From the NCBI GenBank assembly GCA_949035555.1, contig CAROLD010000011.1, forward strand, positions 1 through 56,872: a stretch of 56,872 bases of DNA. Reading direction: 5' to 3'. Both the position numbers and the translations under genes were made by a program. Below, piece by piece: positions 8,381-17,555 of the stretch (position 1 is the first letter of the stretch; every line of letters begins with the position of its first letter). This DNA comes from an uncultured bacterium. Lineage in GTDB: Bacteria > Cyanobacteriota > Vampirovibrionia > Gastranaerophilales > Gastranaerophilaceae. The notes under the pieces are model-generated. The model made no database searches. It saw only the letters and a list, made by a program, of their open reading frames with translations, and was not told where the DNA came from.

Positions 8381-9352
8381 ATGACCATTGAACAATTAAA
8401 TAATAGCATAAAAACTTCGAAAAATATATTATTGGTTTCTCATATAAATCCTGATGGTGACACTCTTGGGTCTATGTGCGGATTGTATTCTTTAATAAAA
8501 GATAATTATAAAAAAAACTGTGATCTGGCGGCAGTATCAAAAATCCCTTCAATATATAAGTTTCTGCCCTATATTGATATAGTTAAAAGTATTGAATATT
8601 ATGACCTGTCAAGAGAATACGATTTGGTTATAAATCTTGATGTTGCAGCTATCGACAGATGCGCAGATGCCCAAGTTTTGTTTAATAAAGCAAAGCAGAC
8701 TGTAAATATTGACCATCACGAAACTAATATTGGTTATGCAGATATTAATTTTATTGAACCATACGCATCTGCAACTGCAGAAGTTTTGGTTGGTATTGCA
8801 AATTCGTTAAATTGGAAAATATCAAAAGATACAGGTGTTTGTTTATATACAGGAATTGTAACAGATACAGGATGTTTTAAATTTTCGAATACGACTCAGC
8901 GAACAATGCAATTGGCAGGGCAGATGATTTCTACCGGAGTAAACCCTTCTGAAATTTATCAAAAATGCTATGAATCTAATTCTAAAGAGATGGTGTTGTT
9001 CCAGAGTTATTGCGTAAATAAAGCTGAATTTCTGCATAACAATACGATTGCATATACAACAGTTTATAAAAAAGATTTGGAAAAGTTTAACTATAACGAC
9101 GAAGACTTTACTGACGGTTTAACCGAAAAGTTGCGTGCAATTCAAACAACAGAAATTGCTTTTGTTGTGAAGGAATTGAATTCAACAACTTCAAAGCTTT
9201 CAATGCGCAGTAAGATTAAAAATGTCGCCGAGATTTGTTCGGCTTTCGGGGGTGGAGGTCACAAGCTTGCCGCAGGAGCAGTTATTAAGGCACCTGTTCA
9301 ATCCGCTGTTAATTTAGTGTTAGAAGAAATTAATAATCAAAAATTATGTTAA
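8381..9352 (+). CDS. nrnA: DHH-family phosphoesterase, NrnA-like (nanoRNase/pAp phosphatase)
   Basis: A 323-residue DHH/DHHA1 protein. The metal-binding motifs are SHINPDGDTLGS (about residues 20-31), NLDVAA (about 86-91) and NIDHHETN (about 108-115). The C-terminal DHHA1 domain ends with AFGGGGHKLAAGA. NrnA degrades two- to five-base RNAs and dephosphorylates 3'-phosphoadenosine 5'-phosphate in the cytosol. The length fits the NrnA family and not the longer RecJ. It overlaps the next gene by seven bases, so the two are translationally coupled. Confidence 0.9.
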   Translation: MTIEQLNNSIKTSKNILLVSHINPDGDTLGSMCGLYSLIKDNYKKNCDLAAVSKIPSIYKFLPYIDIVKSIEYYDLSREYDLVINLDVAAIDRCADAQVLFNKAKQTVNIDHHETNIGYADINFIEPYASATAEVLVGIANSLNWKISKDTGVCLYTGIVTDTGCFKFSNTTQRTMQLAGQMISTGVNPSEIYQKCYESNSKEMVLFQSYCVNKAEFLHNNTIAYTTVYKKDLEKFNYNDEDFTDGLTEKLRAIQTTEIAFVVKELNSTTSKLSMRSKIKNVAEICSAFGGGGHKLAAGAVIKAPVQSAVNLVLEEINNQKLC

Positions 9353-10266
9353 AGAAACTTCTTAAAAATAAATATATAAGAGCGCTAATAAGACTCATAA
9401 AATCGATTATTGACAATGATTTTTACGGAATGGCGGCAGAAATGGGCTTTATGCTTGTTGTCGGAATATTTCCTTTTATGCTATTTTTGATGGCGATTTT
9501 TGGCTGGATGGGTAATAAATCTTATCTGGATTCCATTTTAAGAGTTTTAGCAAATATTATGCCTATGCAGGCAATGAATCTTTTGAAATCTGTACTTGCA
9601 GAAACTATGATATTTAATCACGGAACATTGCTTGCGGTAATTGGTATTATTATGACTATTGTGCTTTCAACCAATGGCGTAGCTGTTGTATTGAAGGGTT
9701 TAAATCGGGCGTATAAGGTTGAAGAAACCAGAAGTTTTATTTATACAAGAATCCTATCGTTTTTGATGGTTTTTGTGAATGTTCTTGTTCTGTTTTTGAC
9801 AATTAACGTTATTATTTTTGGTAAAGTTATAATAATGTTTCTCGTTGCGCATTTTAATATGTCTAAAGGTATTGCGATTACTATTTTGACTTTAAGGTGG
9901 CCGGTATCGTTCCTTGCATTGTATTTAATGGCGTTTTTAAGCTACTATATATTGCCTGACTTGCGAGGAAAAGAAGCTTTTAAACGAAAAAGTGCCTTGC
10001 CCGGAACAGTATTTTTTACAACTTTTTGGTTAGTTGGTTCGTGGGGATTTTCTATTTATGTTAATAATCTGAGTACTTATAACCTTGTGTATGGTACTAT
10101 CGGGGCGTTTTTTATTTTGATGATTTGGCTTTATTACACCTCAATTCTCCTCCTTATAGGCGGTGAAATCAATTCTCAGGTTTATAATCAGCTTACGCAC
10201 CGTTCAAATGAAATTCGTGAAGAAATAAAAGAACTAAGAGCGCAAAACAGCAAAAGAAAGCCTTAG
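9346..10266 (+). CDS. YihY/BrkB-family inner-membrane protein
   Basis: A 306-residue protein with about six membrane spans and the family's conserved start (MAAEMGFMLVVGIFPFMLFL) and end (GAFFILMIWLYYTSILLLIG, then GGEINSQV). The tail is charged and cytosolic. The family was once called RNase BN, but that activity belongs to another protein; the true role of YihY/BrkB proteins is unsettled, with envelope transport suggested. It begins inside the end of nrnA. Confidence 0.9.
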   Translation: MLKKLLKNKYIRALIRLIKSIIDNDFYGMAAEMGFMLVVGIFPFMLFLMAIFGWMGNKSYLDSILRVLANIMPMQAMNLLKSVLAETMIFNHGTLLAVIGIIMTIVLSTNGVAVVLKGLNRAYKVEETRSFIYTRILSFLMVFVNVLVLFLTINVIIFGKVIIMFLVAHFNMSKGIAITILTLRWPVSFLALYLMAFLSYYILPDLRGKEAFKRKSALPGTVFFTTFWLVGSWGFSIYVNNLSTYNLVYGTIGAFFILMIWLYYTSILLLIGGEINSQVYNQLTHRSNEIREEIKELRAQNSKRKP

Positions 10267-10298
10267 ATTTACGGGAATTTGTATATTTTTCATGTTCT

Positions 10299-10307
10299 TG
10301 CTATGAT
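10299..10307 (+). promoter_or_regulatory. extended -10 of prfA, likely leaderless
   Basis: TGC-TATGAT ends six bases (TAAAAT) before the prfA ATG at 10314. No Shine-Dalgarno sequence is visible between them. Confidence 0.5.
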
Positions 10308-10313
10308 TAAAAT

Positions 10314-11396
10314 ATGAAAGATATGTTAGATAAAATTTTACAAATAGAAAAGAAATACAAAGAATTAGGCGAAACTTTGTCTGACCCTGCCGTAATTCAA
10401 GACTATAATCGTTTTAGAGATTTGTCTAAACAACGCAAAGCAATGGAAGAAACCGTTGAGTTGTATTACCAGTGGAAAGAGACAACAGACGCTATTGCTG
10501 ATGCAAAAGAAATGCTTCACGAAGAAAAAGATGAAGAAATGCGTTCATTTTTAAAAGCCGAAATGGAAGAAAATGAATCAAAAATCCCTGTTTTCGAAGA
10601 AAAAATGAAGGTTCTTCTACTTCCTCGCGACCCTATGGATGATAAAGACATTATGCTTGAAATAAGAGGCGGCGCAGGTGGCGATGAAGCAAATATTTTT
10701 GCCGGCGATTTGATGCGTATGTATTTAAGATACGCTGACAAAATGGGTTGGCAAACTCAGATTTTGAGTAAAACTGATTGTGAAGCAGGCGGTGTATCAG
10801 AAGTTATTATCTCAATGAAAGGTGACAGCATCTATTCCCGTTTGAAGTACGAATCGGGCGTTCACAGGGTTCAAAGAGTTCCTGCAACAGAATCTCAAGG
10901 CAGAGTTCACACTTCAACTGCAACAGTTGCGGTTATGCCTCAGGTTGATGATGTTGAAGTTAACTTGAATATGAATGATGTTGAAATTACAACAGCTCGT
11001 TCCGGCGGAGCAGGCGGACAAAACGTAAATAAAGTTGAAACCGCGGCAAGAGTTTTTCACAAACCTACAGGAATTATGATTTTCTGTACTGAAGAACGTT
11101 CTCAGTTGCAAAACAAAGAACGTGCGCTGGAAATTCTTAAAGCAAAACTTTATGACATGGAAGTTCAGAAACAAACAAAGGAAATTACTGATTTGAGACG
11201 TTCACAGGTAGGCTCAGGTGACCGTTCAGAACGTATCAGAACATACAACTTCCCTCAAGGTCGTCTTACAGACCACCGTTTGAACCACAACTTGAATGTG
11301 TGGACAGTTATTGACGGCGAAATTGATGAACTTATTGACTTGCTGGTTGAATATGATCAGAAGTTAAAATTGGAAAAATTAGCGCAAGAACAGTAG
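10314..11396 (+). CDS. prfA: peptide chain release factor 1
   Basis: A 360-residue class I release factor. The anticodon-like tripeptide PAT (190-192, in RVPATESQGRVHTS) marks it as RF1, which reads UAA and UAG; RF2 has SPF. The hydrolysis motif GGAGGQ is at 231-236. It triggers peptide release in the ribosomal A site. Here it heads the ylxR-infB-rbfA-truB block, where nusA normally sits. Confidence 0.97.
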   Translation: MKDMLDKILQIEKKYKELGETLSDPAVIQDYNRFRDLSKQRKAMEETVELYYQWKETTDAIADAKEMLHEEKDEEMRSFLKAEMEENESKIPVFEEKMKVLLLPRDPMDDKDIMLEIRGGAGGDEANIFAGDLMRMYLRYADKMGWQTQILSKTDCEAGGVSEVIISMKGDSIYSRLKYESGVHRVQRVPATESQGRVHTSTATVAVMPQVDDVEVNLNMNDVEITTARSGGAGGQNVNKVETAARVFHKPTGIMIFCTEERSQLQNKERALEILKAKLYDMEVQKQTKEITDLRRSQVGSGDRSERIRTYNFPQGRLTDHRLNHNLNVWTVIDGEIDELIDLLVEYDQKLKLEKLAQEQ

Positions 11397-11405
11397 AGGT
11401 AATTA

Positions 11406-11660
11406 GTGATAGACAGACGTTGTGTTAGCTGCTGGCAGGTTAAAAACAGAGATGATTTAATTAAAATTACAGCAAACCACACAAACGGCGAGGTTGTCAT
11501 CAATCCGAATTCTGTAACATTTGGCAGATCGGCATATCTTTGCTATAATGAAGCTTGTATAGAGGCGGCATTCAAAAAAAATAAACTTGCAAAACATTTA
11601 AAAACCTCTATACCAAACGAATTGAAAGGACAGTTACTAGATGAGTTACGAAACAGTTAG
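11406..11660 (+). CDS. ylxR: YlxR-family (DUF448) RNA-binding protein
   Basis: An 84-residue basic protein with the YlxR signature RRCVSCWQVKNRDDLIKI near the start and GRSAYLCYNEACIEAAFKKN in the middle. The family binds RNA, and the Bacillus member modulates RNase P. The start is GTG at 11406, preceded by AGAGGT. The gene lies nine bases after prfA, and its 3' end overlaps infB by 20 bases. Linkage to infB is conserved in many bacteria and supports the call. Confidence 0.92.
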   Translation: MIDRRCVSCWQVKNRDDLIKITANHTNGEVVINPNSVTFGRSAYLCYNEACIEAAFKKNKLAKHLKTSIPNELKGQLLDELRNS

Positions 11661-14160
11661 AATAAGTGAATTAGCAAAAGAACTTGGGCTTCCAAGCAAG
11701 GAAGTTGTAGAAAAATTTGCACAAATAGGAGTTGTAAATAAAACTCACTCAAGTACTGTTACCCAAGAACAAATAAAAAGATTAAAGTCTTTCATAGAAG
11801 ATGGCGGAGTAAAAAAGGCAGCTAAGCCGAAAGCTTTTGTTGTGAAAAAAGCAAAACCTGTAGAAGTTGAAGAAAAAGCCGCTCCTGTAGTAGAAGAACC
11901 GAAAGCAGAACCGGTTCAGAAAAAGCCTTTAATCGAAAAGGTAGAAAGACCGAAAGTAGAGGTTGTAAAACCTGTAAGCAGATTAGAAATTGTAAGACGT
12001 GCTCCTAAAAAGCCTGTAGAGACAGCGCAAAGACCAGAACGACCTGCAAGAGGAGACGATAAAAGATTTACAAGAGGTGATAAGCCTCAAAACGGCGATA
12101 GAAAATTCACGCCACGTGGAGACAAACCTCAAAGAAACGACGGAAAAACTGTAGCGAACAAAGATTTATCAGGTAAAAAACCTTTAGAGCGCCGTATTAT
12201 TCCTCAGGATATGTATGAAAACAAAGGTCCTGTAAAACGTAAGTCTGACGGTAAGAAAAAAGAGAAAGATTTCAATTCTAAAAAAGAAGAACAAGAAAGA
12301 ATTTCTTTAGAAAAAGCTGCTGCTCAACATCACAAAAAAAGAGTTCAGAAAGTTGAAGCAGTCGAAGAAATTAAACAAATAGTTGTAAATCAGGCAATGA
12401 CAATTTCTGAATTGTCTGAAAAAATAAGAAAAACACCGGCAGAAATTGTAAAATTTCTTATGTTGAACGGCGTTATGGCAACTGTTAACCAGCTTATTGA
12501 CGTTGATGTTATTAAAAAAGTTTGTGCAGAATACGATTTAGAAGTACTGGAAGAAGACCTTGATGCTTTCATTGAACAAGAGCTTGAAAAAGAAGAAAAA
12601 GCAAAAGCTCTAACAGAAATTGATAAAAAATTATTGAAAAAACGTGCTCCGGTAATTAGTATTATGGGTCACGTCGACCACGGTAAAACAACATTATTAG
12701 ACAGTATCAGAGCGTCAAAACACAAGATTGTTGCATCTGAAGTCGGCGGAATTACTCAGTCAATCGGTGCTTATACTGTATATCTTGGCGATAAGAACGA
12801 AAAGAAAATTGTATTCCTGGATACTCCGGGTCACGAAGCGTTTACCGAGATGAGAGCGCGCGGTGCAAAAGCAACAGATATTGCAATTCTAGTTGTAGCA
12901 GCTGACGATGGTATTATGCCTCAAACGATTGAAGCGATTAACCACGCTAAAGCGGCTGAAATACCGATTATTGTTGCAGTTAACAAAATTGATAAACCTG
13001 GTGCAAATCCTGACCGTGTTTTACAACAATTAACAGAACACGGACTTGTTCCGGAAGATTGGGGCGGCGATACTATTACTGTTAAAGTTTCAGCACTTCA
13101 AGGTACAGGTATTGATGAATTGCTTGAATATATCCTGCTTGTTGCTGACGTTCAGGATTTAAAAGCTAATCCAAAGGCAGAAGCTTCCGGTGTTGTAATT
13201 GAGGCAAATCTTGATAAAGGCAAAGGTCCTGTTGCAACATTACTTGTTCAAAACGGAACATTAAGAACAGGAAACTGTATTGTTGTAGGTACAGCCTGCG
13301 GCAGAGTCCGTGCATTGTTATCAGACAGCGGCGAAAGAATTCAAAAAGCAGAACCTTCTACTCCTGTAGAGATTTTAGGTTTATCTGAGGTTCCTCAGGC
13401 AGGTGATTATTTTGAAGTCGTTCAAAATGAAAAAGAAATGAAATCTATTATTGCAGACAGAAAAGAAAAAGAACGCGATAAACGTCTTGAAGCAATGCTT
13501 CCTGCGCATATCAGAAAAGAAGCTGTTGCAGGTGATGATGCAATTCCTCAATTGAACTTGATTATTAAGGCAAATACTCATGGTTCGGCAGAAGCCGTAG
13601 CTCAAGCTATTGCGGGTGTTGAATCAACTGAGATTACAACCAAGATTATTCACGTCGGTGTTGGCGACATTTCTGAAGCTGACGTTATGCTTGCTTCAGC
13701 CTCAAATGCTTTAATTTTAGGCTTTACAGTTAAAGAAGACGGTAATGCTATGGCTTCAGCTGAACGTGAAGGTGTAACAATTAAAAAATACGAAATCATC
13801 TATCAGCTTTTAGAAGATATTGAAAAAACATTATTATCACTTCTTGAACCTGAAATTAAAGAAGTTGAACTTGGTAAGGCTGAGGTTCGTCAGATATTTA
13901 CCATCGGTAAAACTAATAAAATTGCCGGATGTTATGTACTTGAAGGTAAGATTGTACGTTCTAAAGATGCTGTTCTTATAAGAAATGGTGAAGAAATCTT
14001 CCGTGGAGCGATTGACCAATTGAAACGCTTTAAAGATGATGTTAAAGAAGTTGCACAAGGTTTTGAATGCGGTATTTCCTTCAGCAAGTTTAATGATATT
14101 CAAGAAGGCGATATAATTGAAGTTTCAACAAAAGAGGAAGTTGAAAGAAAGTCATTATAG
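11641..14160 (+). CDS. infB: translation initiation factor IF-2
   Basis: An 839-residue GTPase that brings initiator tRNA to the 30S subunit. Residues 1-50 are an IF2_N domain (VRISELAKELGLPSKEVVEK). Residues ~55-250 are a long Lys/Pro/Glu-rich linker with repeated RGDKPQ-like stretches. A second IF2_N domain spans ~253-305. The G domain has GHVDHGKT near 342-349, DTPGH near 394 and NKID near 447, followed by domains II, III and the fMet-tRNA-binding C2. The start overlaps ylxR, so translation is probably coupled. Confidence 0.97.
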   Translation: MSYETVRISELAKELGLPSKEVVEKFAQIGVVNKTHSSTVTQEQIKRLKSFIEDGGVKKAAKPKAFVVKKAKPVEVEEKAAPVVEEPKAEPVQKKPLIEKVERPKVEVVKPVSRLEIVRRAPKKPVETAQRPERPARGDDKRFTRGDKPQNGDRKFTPRGDKPQRNDGKTVANKDLSGKKPLERRIIPQDMYENKGPVKRKSDGKKKEKDFNSKKEEQERISLEKAAAQHHKKRVQKVEAVEEIKQIVVNQAMTISELSEKIRKTPAEIVKFLMLNGVMATVNQLIDVDVIKKVCAEYDLEVLEEDLDAFIEQELEKEEKAKALTEIDKKLLKKRAPVISIMGHVDHGKTTLLDSIRASKHKIVASEVGGITQSIGAYTVYLGDKNEKKIVFLDTPGHEAFTEMRARGAKATDIAILVVAADDGIMPQTIEAINHAKAAEIPIIVAVNKIDKPGANPDRVLQQLTEHGLVPEDWGGDTITVKVSALQGTGIDELLEYILLVADVQDLKANPKAEASGVVIEANLDKGKGPVATLLVQNGTLRTGNCIVVGTACGRVRALLSDSGERIQKAEPSTPVEILGLSEVPQAGDYFEVVQNEKEMKSIIADRKEKERDKRLEAMLPAHIRKEAVAGDDAIPQLNLIIKANTHGSAEAVAQAIAGVESTEITTKIIHVGVGDISEADVMLASASNALILGFTVKEDGNAMASAEREGVTIKKYEIIYQLLEDIEKTLLSLLEPEIKEVELGKAEVRQIFTIGKTNKIAGCYVLEGKIVRSKDAVLIRNGEEIFRGAIDQLKRFKDDVKEVAQGFECGISFSKFNDIQEGDIIEVSTKEEVERKSL

Positions 14161-14171
14161 GATAAGATTAA

Positions 14172-14414
14172 ATGTTACAAAAAGTTCAATCAAATTTTCA
14201 AACAAATTATAATACTTCTTTCCAAGCAAAAATGCCTGATAAAAAACTTATTGTCAGCTGTTACAATGGTAAAGACGTTATTATTAAAAAGAGTGAATTT
14301 GATAAATATATAAAAAGAAACGATAAGCCCAAAGCTAAATACTCATTAAAAGATATTTTGTTTGAGATGTTTCCCGGCTTGGATGCTCAGTATCGAACTA
14401 TGATGAAAAAATAA
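14172..14414 (+). CDS. small protein of unknown function inside the infB block
   Basis: An 80-residue basic protein without a recognised family. It starts 11 bases after infB, preceded by AGGATAAG. Residues 10-20 read TNYNTSFQAKM, similar to the N-terminal Ser-Phe motif of two larger proteins in this window (36808 and 46248). The rest is Lys-rich (KDVIIKKSEFDKYIK) and predicted mixed alpha/beta. Position between infB and rbfA suggests co-expression with translation genes, but no function can be assigned. Confidence 0.65.
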   Translation: MLQKVQSNFQTNYNTSFQAKMPDKKLIVSCYNGKDVIIKKSEFDKYIKRNDKPKAKYSLKDILFEMFPGLDAQYRTMMKK

Positions 14415-14444
14415 AGATTTTAAATAATAAAAAGGAACCGGATT

Positions 14445-14789
14445 ATGTCATTAAGAAACGAACGTGTTAGAAAAGAATTAATGAGAGACATTTCTGAAAT
14501 TTTGCGAAAAGAAATCAGAGGTCTGGAAGGTGTTGTGTCAATTGTTGATGTGGAAGTCTCACACGATAATTCTTTTGCAAAAGTTATTTATAGTGTTCTC
14601 GGTTCAGAAGAACAAATTGAAAAAACAAAAGAAGTTATTGAAAAAAGCACCTCAAAAATCCGTTATGAAGTTGGTAAAGTGCTTCGCTTAAGATTAACTC
14701 CGGAACTTCGTTTTATATATTCAAACGGATTGGAAGAAGGTTCTCGTGTAACAGACTTGATAAATAAAATATCAAGAGGCGAAATATAA
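14445..14789 (+). CDS. rbfA: 30S ribosome-binding factor A
   Basis: A 114-residue protein with the KH-like RbfA fold: RNERVRKELMRDISEILRKE at the start, VSIVDVEVSHDNSFAKVIYS in the middle and RLRLTPELRFIYSNGLEEG near the end. RbfA helps mature the 5' end of 16S rRNA and is needed for cold growth in other bacteria. AAAGGAA precedes the ATG. Order infB-rbfA-truB matches most bacteria. Confidence 0.95.
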   Translation: MSLRNERVRKELMRDISEILRKEIRGLEGVVSIVDVEVSHDNSFAKVIYSVLGSEEQIEKTKEVIEKSTSKIRYEVGKVLRLRLTPELRFIYSNGLEEGSRVTDLINKISRGEI

Positions 14790-14815
14790 TATATTCTAAG
14801 CTGGAGGTTTTTTAA

Positions 14816-15706
14816 GTGTCAATAGTTCCAAAAGAATTACCCCTTTTTGGTTTTTTGAATATTTATAAACCTGAAGGAATGACCTCGCATGATGTTGTTG
14901 CGCGCTTGAGACGGGTTACAAAAATTAAGCAAATTGGACACACTGGCACTCTAGATCCTTTTGCTACCGGTGTATTGCCTGTTTGTATAGGTAAAGCTAC
15001 CCGTCTAATTGAGTATCTCGAAGATGACAAGGAATATATTGCAACAGTTCAATTCGGCGCAGAGACTGATACTTATGATTGTGACGGGCAAATCGTTAAA
15101 ACTTATAAAAAAACAGCCAAAGAAGATGAAATATTATCTGTGCTAAAAATTTTTAAGGGTGAAATCGAGCAGTACCCTCCGATTTATTCTGCAATTAAGG
15201 TAAAAGGTAAAAAACTTTATGAATATGCAAGACAGGGACAAAATGTCGAAATAAATCCACGTAAAGTTGTTATTTCCAGGATTGAACTGCTTGATTTTGA
15301 TGAGGAAAAGCAATCTGCAAAAATTATTGTCGGTTGTTCAAAAGGTACATATATTCGTTCAATTGCTCATGATTTAGGTCAAAATCTTGGATGTGGCGGG
15401 TATCTTACAGCTTTGGAGAGAACTAAGGCGGGGATTTTTAATGTAGAAAATTCCGTAAATTTAGAAGAGTTAGAGGATATAAATGATGTTTGTAACAATC
15501 TAATAAATCCTTTGGATGTGTTAAATTTGCCGGTTTATAATCTAAATGATATTGAAAAAGAACGGGTTTCTCATGGCATGCCGCTTGCAAATAACAAGTT
15601 TGAAAATTTACATGTTGTAATTTTGGTTTATGGTGGTAGAATATATGCTATAGGTATTATAAAAGATAATCAAATTTTGGTTAAAAAAGTATTTGAGGTG
15701 TTATGA
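14816..15706 (+). CDS. truB: tRNA pseudouridine-55 synthase
   Basis: A 296-residue TruB. The catalytic Asp is D47 in HTGTLDPFATGVLP; KPEGMTSHDVV and CSKGTYIRSIAHDLG are the other family motifs. It makes pseudouridine at position 55 in the T-loop of tRNAs. GTG at 14816 is the start, preceded by TGGAGG. The stop overlaps the next ATG by four bases. Confidence 0.96.
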   Translation: MSIVPKELPLFGFLNIYKPEGMTSHDVVARLRRVTKIKQIGHTGTLDPFATGVLPVCIGKATRLIEYLEDDKEYIATVQFGAETDTYDCDGQIVKTYKKTAKEDEILSVLKIFKGEIEQYPPIYSAIKVKGKKLYEYARQGQNVEINPRKVVISRIELLDFDEEKQSAKIIVGCSKGTYIRSIAHDLGQNLGCGGYLTALERTKAGIFNVENSVNLEELEDINDVCNNLINPLDVLNLPVYNLNDIEKERVSHGMPLANNKFENLHVVILVYGGRIYAIGIIKDNQILVKKVFEVL

Positions 15707-16551
15707 AGAAGATTACTTTATTATTAGGAGCTTTATTATTAGTTAATACAGCAGCAATCGCAGCTTGTGATTACCAGTGTGTAGAACCATATAACATGAA
15801 TTCAAAATTCAGAACCTTTGCTGGAGCGGCTACAGGTTGGAATTTTGTTACAGAAAAAGCTACGCAGGCAGTTTTGAAAAAAGCTATTTCTAAAACTATA
15901 ACCGGTGAAGTTCTTAAAGTGAAATTAGACTCTTATAGTTCAAAAGATTTGAAAAACGGTATATTCAAAGGTATGACATTGCATGGCGAAAATGTAAAAG
16001 TTAATGATATTTATCTGTCAGAATTGGATATGAATACCGTTTGTGAATTTAATTATATTAAACAAACAAAAGATGAAGTCGTATTTATGGAAGATTTTCC
16101 AATGGCTTTTAACATGACCATCACCCCTTACGATATTAATAGAACAATGCAGTCTTCAAAATATCAAAAGGTTATTGATGATTTAAATAAACTTGGTCAA
16201 TCATACGGTTTTGGTCTTAAGATTTCCTCAACAAGAGTGGCTATTAAAAATAATAAATTTTATTATGTGATTGGTGTTACAATCCCATTTGTACGACAAG
16301 AACAAAAACTTACTGTAGAAGCTAACCTTACTGCTAAAAAAGGTAAAGCTCAGTTCTCAAACGTTCGTCTTGTTTCAGGAAATTTGAAAATGGATATCCA
16401 AAAACTTGATTTCATTTTAAATTACTTAAATCCGCTTGATTTTACAGTTAATATTCTTGATAATAAAGATGCAAAAGTTTCAGTTGAGAATATTGCAGTA
16501 AAAAATAATCAAATTGTAACTAACGGGGTTGTCGTAATCCCAAAGGACTAA
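15703..16551 (+). CDS. exported DUF2993 (LmeA-like) lipid-binding protein
   Basis: A 282-residue protein with a signal peptide (MKKITLLLGALLLVNTAAIA). The body matches the DUF2993 pattern: KAISKTITGEVLKVKLDSYS, then GIFKGMTLHGENVKVNDIYL. In other bacteria such proteins, common in Cyanobacteria and Actinobacteria, bind phospholipid-like ligands in the envelope. It overlaps truB by four bases (ATGA), so it belongs to the same operon. Two Cys at the mature N-terminus (CDYQC) may form a disulfide. Confidence 0.75.
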   Translation: MKKITLLLGALLLVNTAAIAACDYQCVEPYNMNSKFRTFAGAATGWNFVTEKATQAVLKKAISKTITGEVLKVKLDSYSSKDLKNGIFKGMTLHGENVKVNDIYLSELDMNTVCEFNYIKQTKDEVVFMEDFPMAFNMTITPYDINRTMQSSKYQKVIDDLNKLGQSYGFGLKISSTRVAIKNNKFYYVIGVTIPFVRQEQKLTVEANLTAKKGKAQFSNVRLVSGNLKMDIQKLDFILNYLNPLDFTVNILDNKDAKVSVENIAVKNNQIVTNGVVVIPKD

Positions 16552-16560
16552 GGACTTTAT

Positions 16561-17163
16561 ATGAATAAGAATCAAAAAATATTACTGATTTTTATAGGTT
16601 TTTGTATGGTTTTGGTAGTAGGCTTAATTGCCTTCAACGTATTTATGCCAAAGCCGGAAATAAAAGCTGATCAAATTGAGGTTTCTGAACGCTCGGTTCA
16701 AGAAGAAGAACCAACGCCTCAACCGGAAGTTCAAGAAAATGAATATGTGAATATTTATTTTATAGGTAAAAATGAGCATAATGAAGAAGTCTATAAAGCT
16801 GTAAAACGAGTTTACAGCAAAGATATTGACGGGTCGAAACTTAAGTTTTCAGTAAATTCTTTGATTAAAGGACCAAAACCGGAAGAAAAACGACGCGGAG
16901 TATATACAGAAGTTCCTTCAGGTGCGGAGGTTATTAATATAACTGAACACTCTGATAAGGTTATTGTAAATCTGAATTCGGCATTTGTTACTGGCGGCGG
17001 TACTGACAGTTTGTATAAAAGACTTTATCAGCTGATAAAAACAGTGAAGCTCAATACTAACCTGCCTGTTTATTTATATATAGACGGTCAAAGAGCTGAT
17101 GTTGTCGGCGGAGAAGGTATTATGCTGACACAGCCATTGAGTAATTCCTCTCTGGAAAATTAA
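16561..17163 (+). CDS. membrane-anchored GerMN-domain protein
   Basis: A 200-residue protein with one N-terminal membrane segment (residues 6-28), a Glu/Pro-rich linker (35-60) and a GerMN domain at 62-190 (VNIYFIGKNEHNEEVYKAVK, VNSLIKGPKPEEKRRGVYTE, KVIVNLNSAF). GerMN domains occur in the spore germination protein GerM and in cell-wall proteins of non-sporulating bacteria; here an envelope role is likely, as no sporulation genes are seen. It follows the DUF2993 gene by nine bases after AAGGACT. Confidence 0.85.
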   Translation: MNKNQKILLIFIGFCMVLVVGLIAFNVFMPKPEIKADQIEVSERSVQEEEPTPQPEVQENEYVNIYFIGKNEHNEEVYKAVKRVYSKDIDGSKLKFSVNSLIKGPKPEEKRRGVYTEVPSGAEVINITEHSDKVIVNLNSAFVTGGGTDSLYKRLYQLIKTVKLNTNLPVYLYIDGQRADVVGGEGIMLTQPLSNSSLEN

Positions 17164-17169
17164 TTTAAT

Positions 17170-17439
17170 ATGGAAGAAAAAGATTTAGATTATTATTTAA
17201 ATTTGAATTGGACCTTGATAGAAGGACAGGACTTAGACTTTGATGGAAATCCTTATTTCTATATTGAAATAAAAGAAATTCCTAGTTTTACTTTCTGTGC
17301 AAAAACACTTGCGCGTGCCAGAGAAAATTATAAAAAGCAATTGAAATTATCTTTACAAGTCATGCTTGAATGCGGAGAGCATATTATTGAACCGGGCGAA
17401 GAATCCGACGAACCTGATTGGGAAAGCCTTTGTCCATAA
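17170..17439 (+). CDS. HicB-like domain protein without DNA-binding domain
   Basis: An 89-residue acidic protein resembling the N-terminal part of HicB antitoxins (a short sheet with GNPYFYIEIKEIPSFTFCAK, then a helix ARARENYKKQLKLSLQVM). It has no helix-turn-helix and no HicA toxin gene next to it, so it is probably not a toxin-antitoxin pair. Six bases separate it from the GerMN gene; it is the last gene before a break in the operon. Confidence 0.6.
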   Translation: MEEKDLDYYLNLNWTLIEGQDLDFDGNPYFYIEIKEIPSFTFCAKTLARARENYKKQLKLSLQVMLECGEHIIEPGEESDEPDWESLCP

Positions 17440-17494
17440 AATGATTGGTGACTGTATCCCCCACCTTAACATTTATTATTAAAAGCTTGAAATC

Positions 17495-17538
17495 GTACTA
17501 TGTTGGTAATAGGATAAAGAAACGAGTGTAGATAGTAC
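17495..17538 (+). promoter_or_regulatory. inverted repeat upstream of glyQ overlapping a -10-like hexamer
   Basis: GTACTAT (17495-17501) and ATAGTAC (17532-17538) are exact reverse complements 30 bases apart. The right arm runs into TACAAT (17536-17541), the best -10 before glyQ. This could be an operator, a transcript hairpin or chance. No T-box antiterminator motif was seen in the short spacer. Confidence 0.4.
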
Positions 17539-17555
17539 AATATTGGAATTATGTT

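Noticed and set aside
8145..8384. Plus-strand hydrophobic frame opposite dciA
   Set aside because: It lies antisense to a recognisable DciA gene and has no ribosome binding site or family features.
17170..17439. HicAB toxin-antitoxin system
   Set aside because: The HicB-like protein has no DNA-binding domain, no HicA gene is adjacent, and it lies in an envelope/translation operon.
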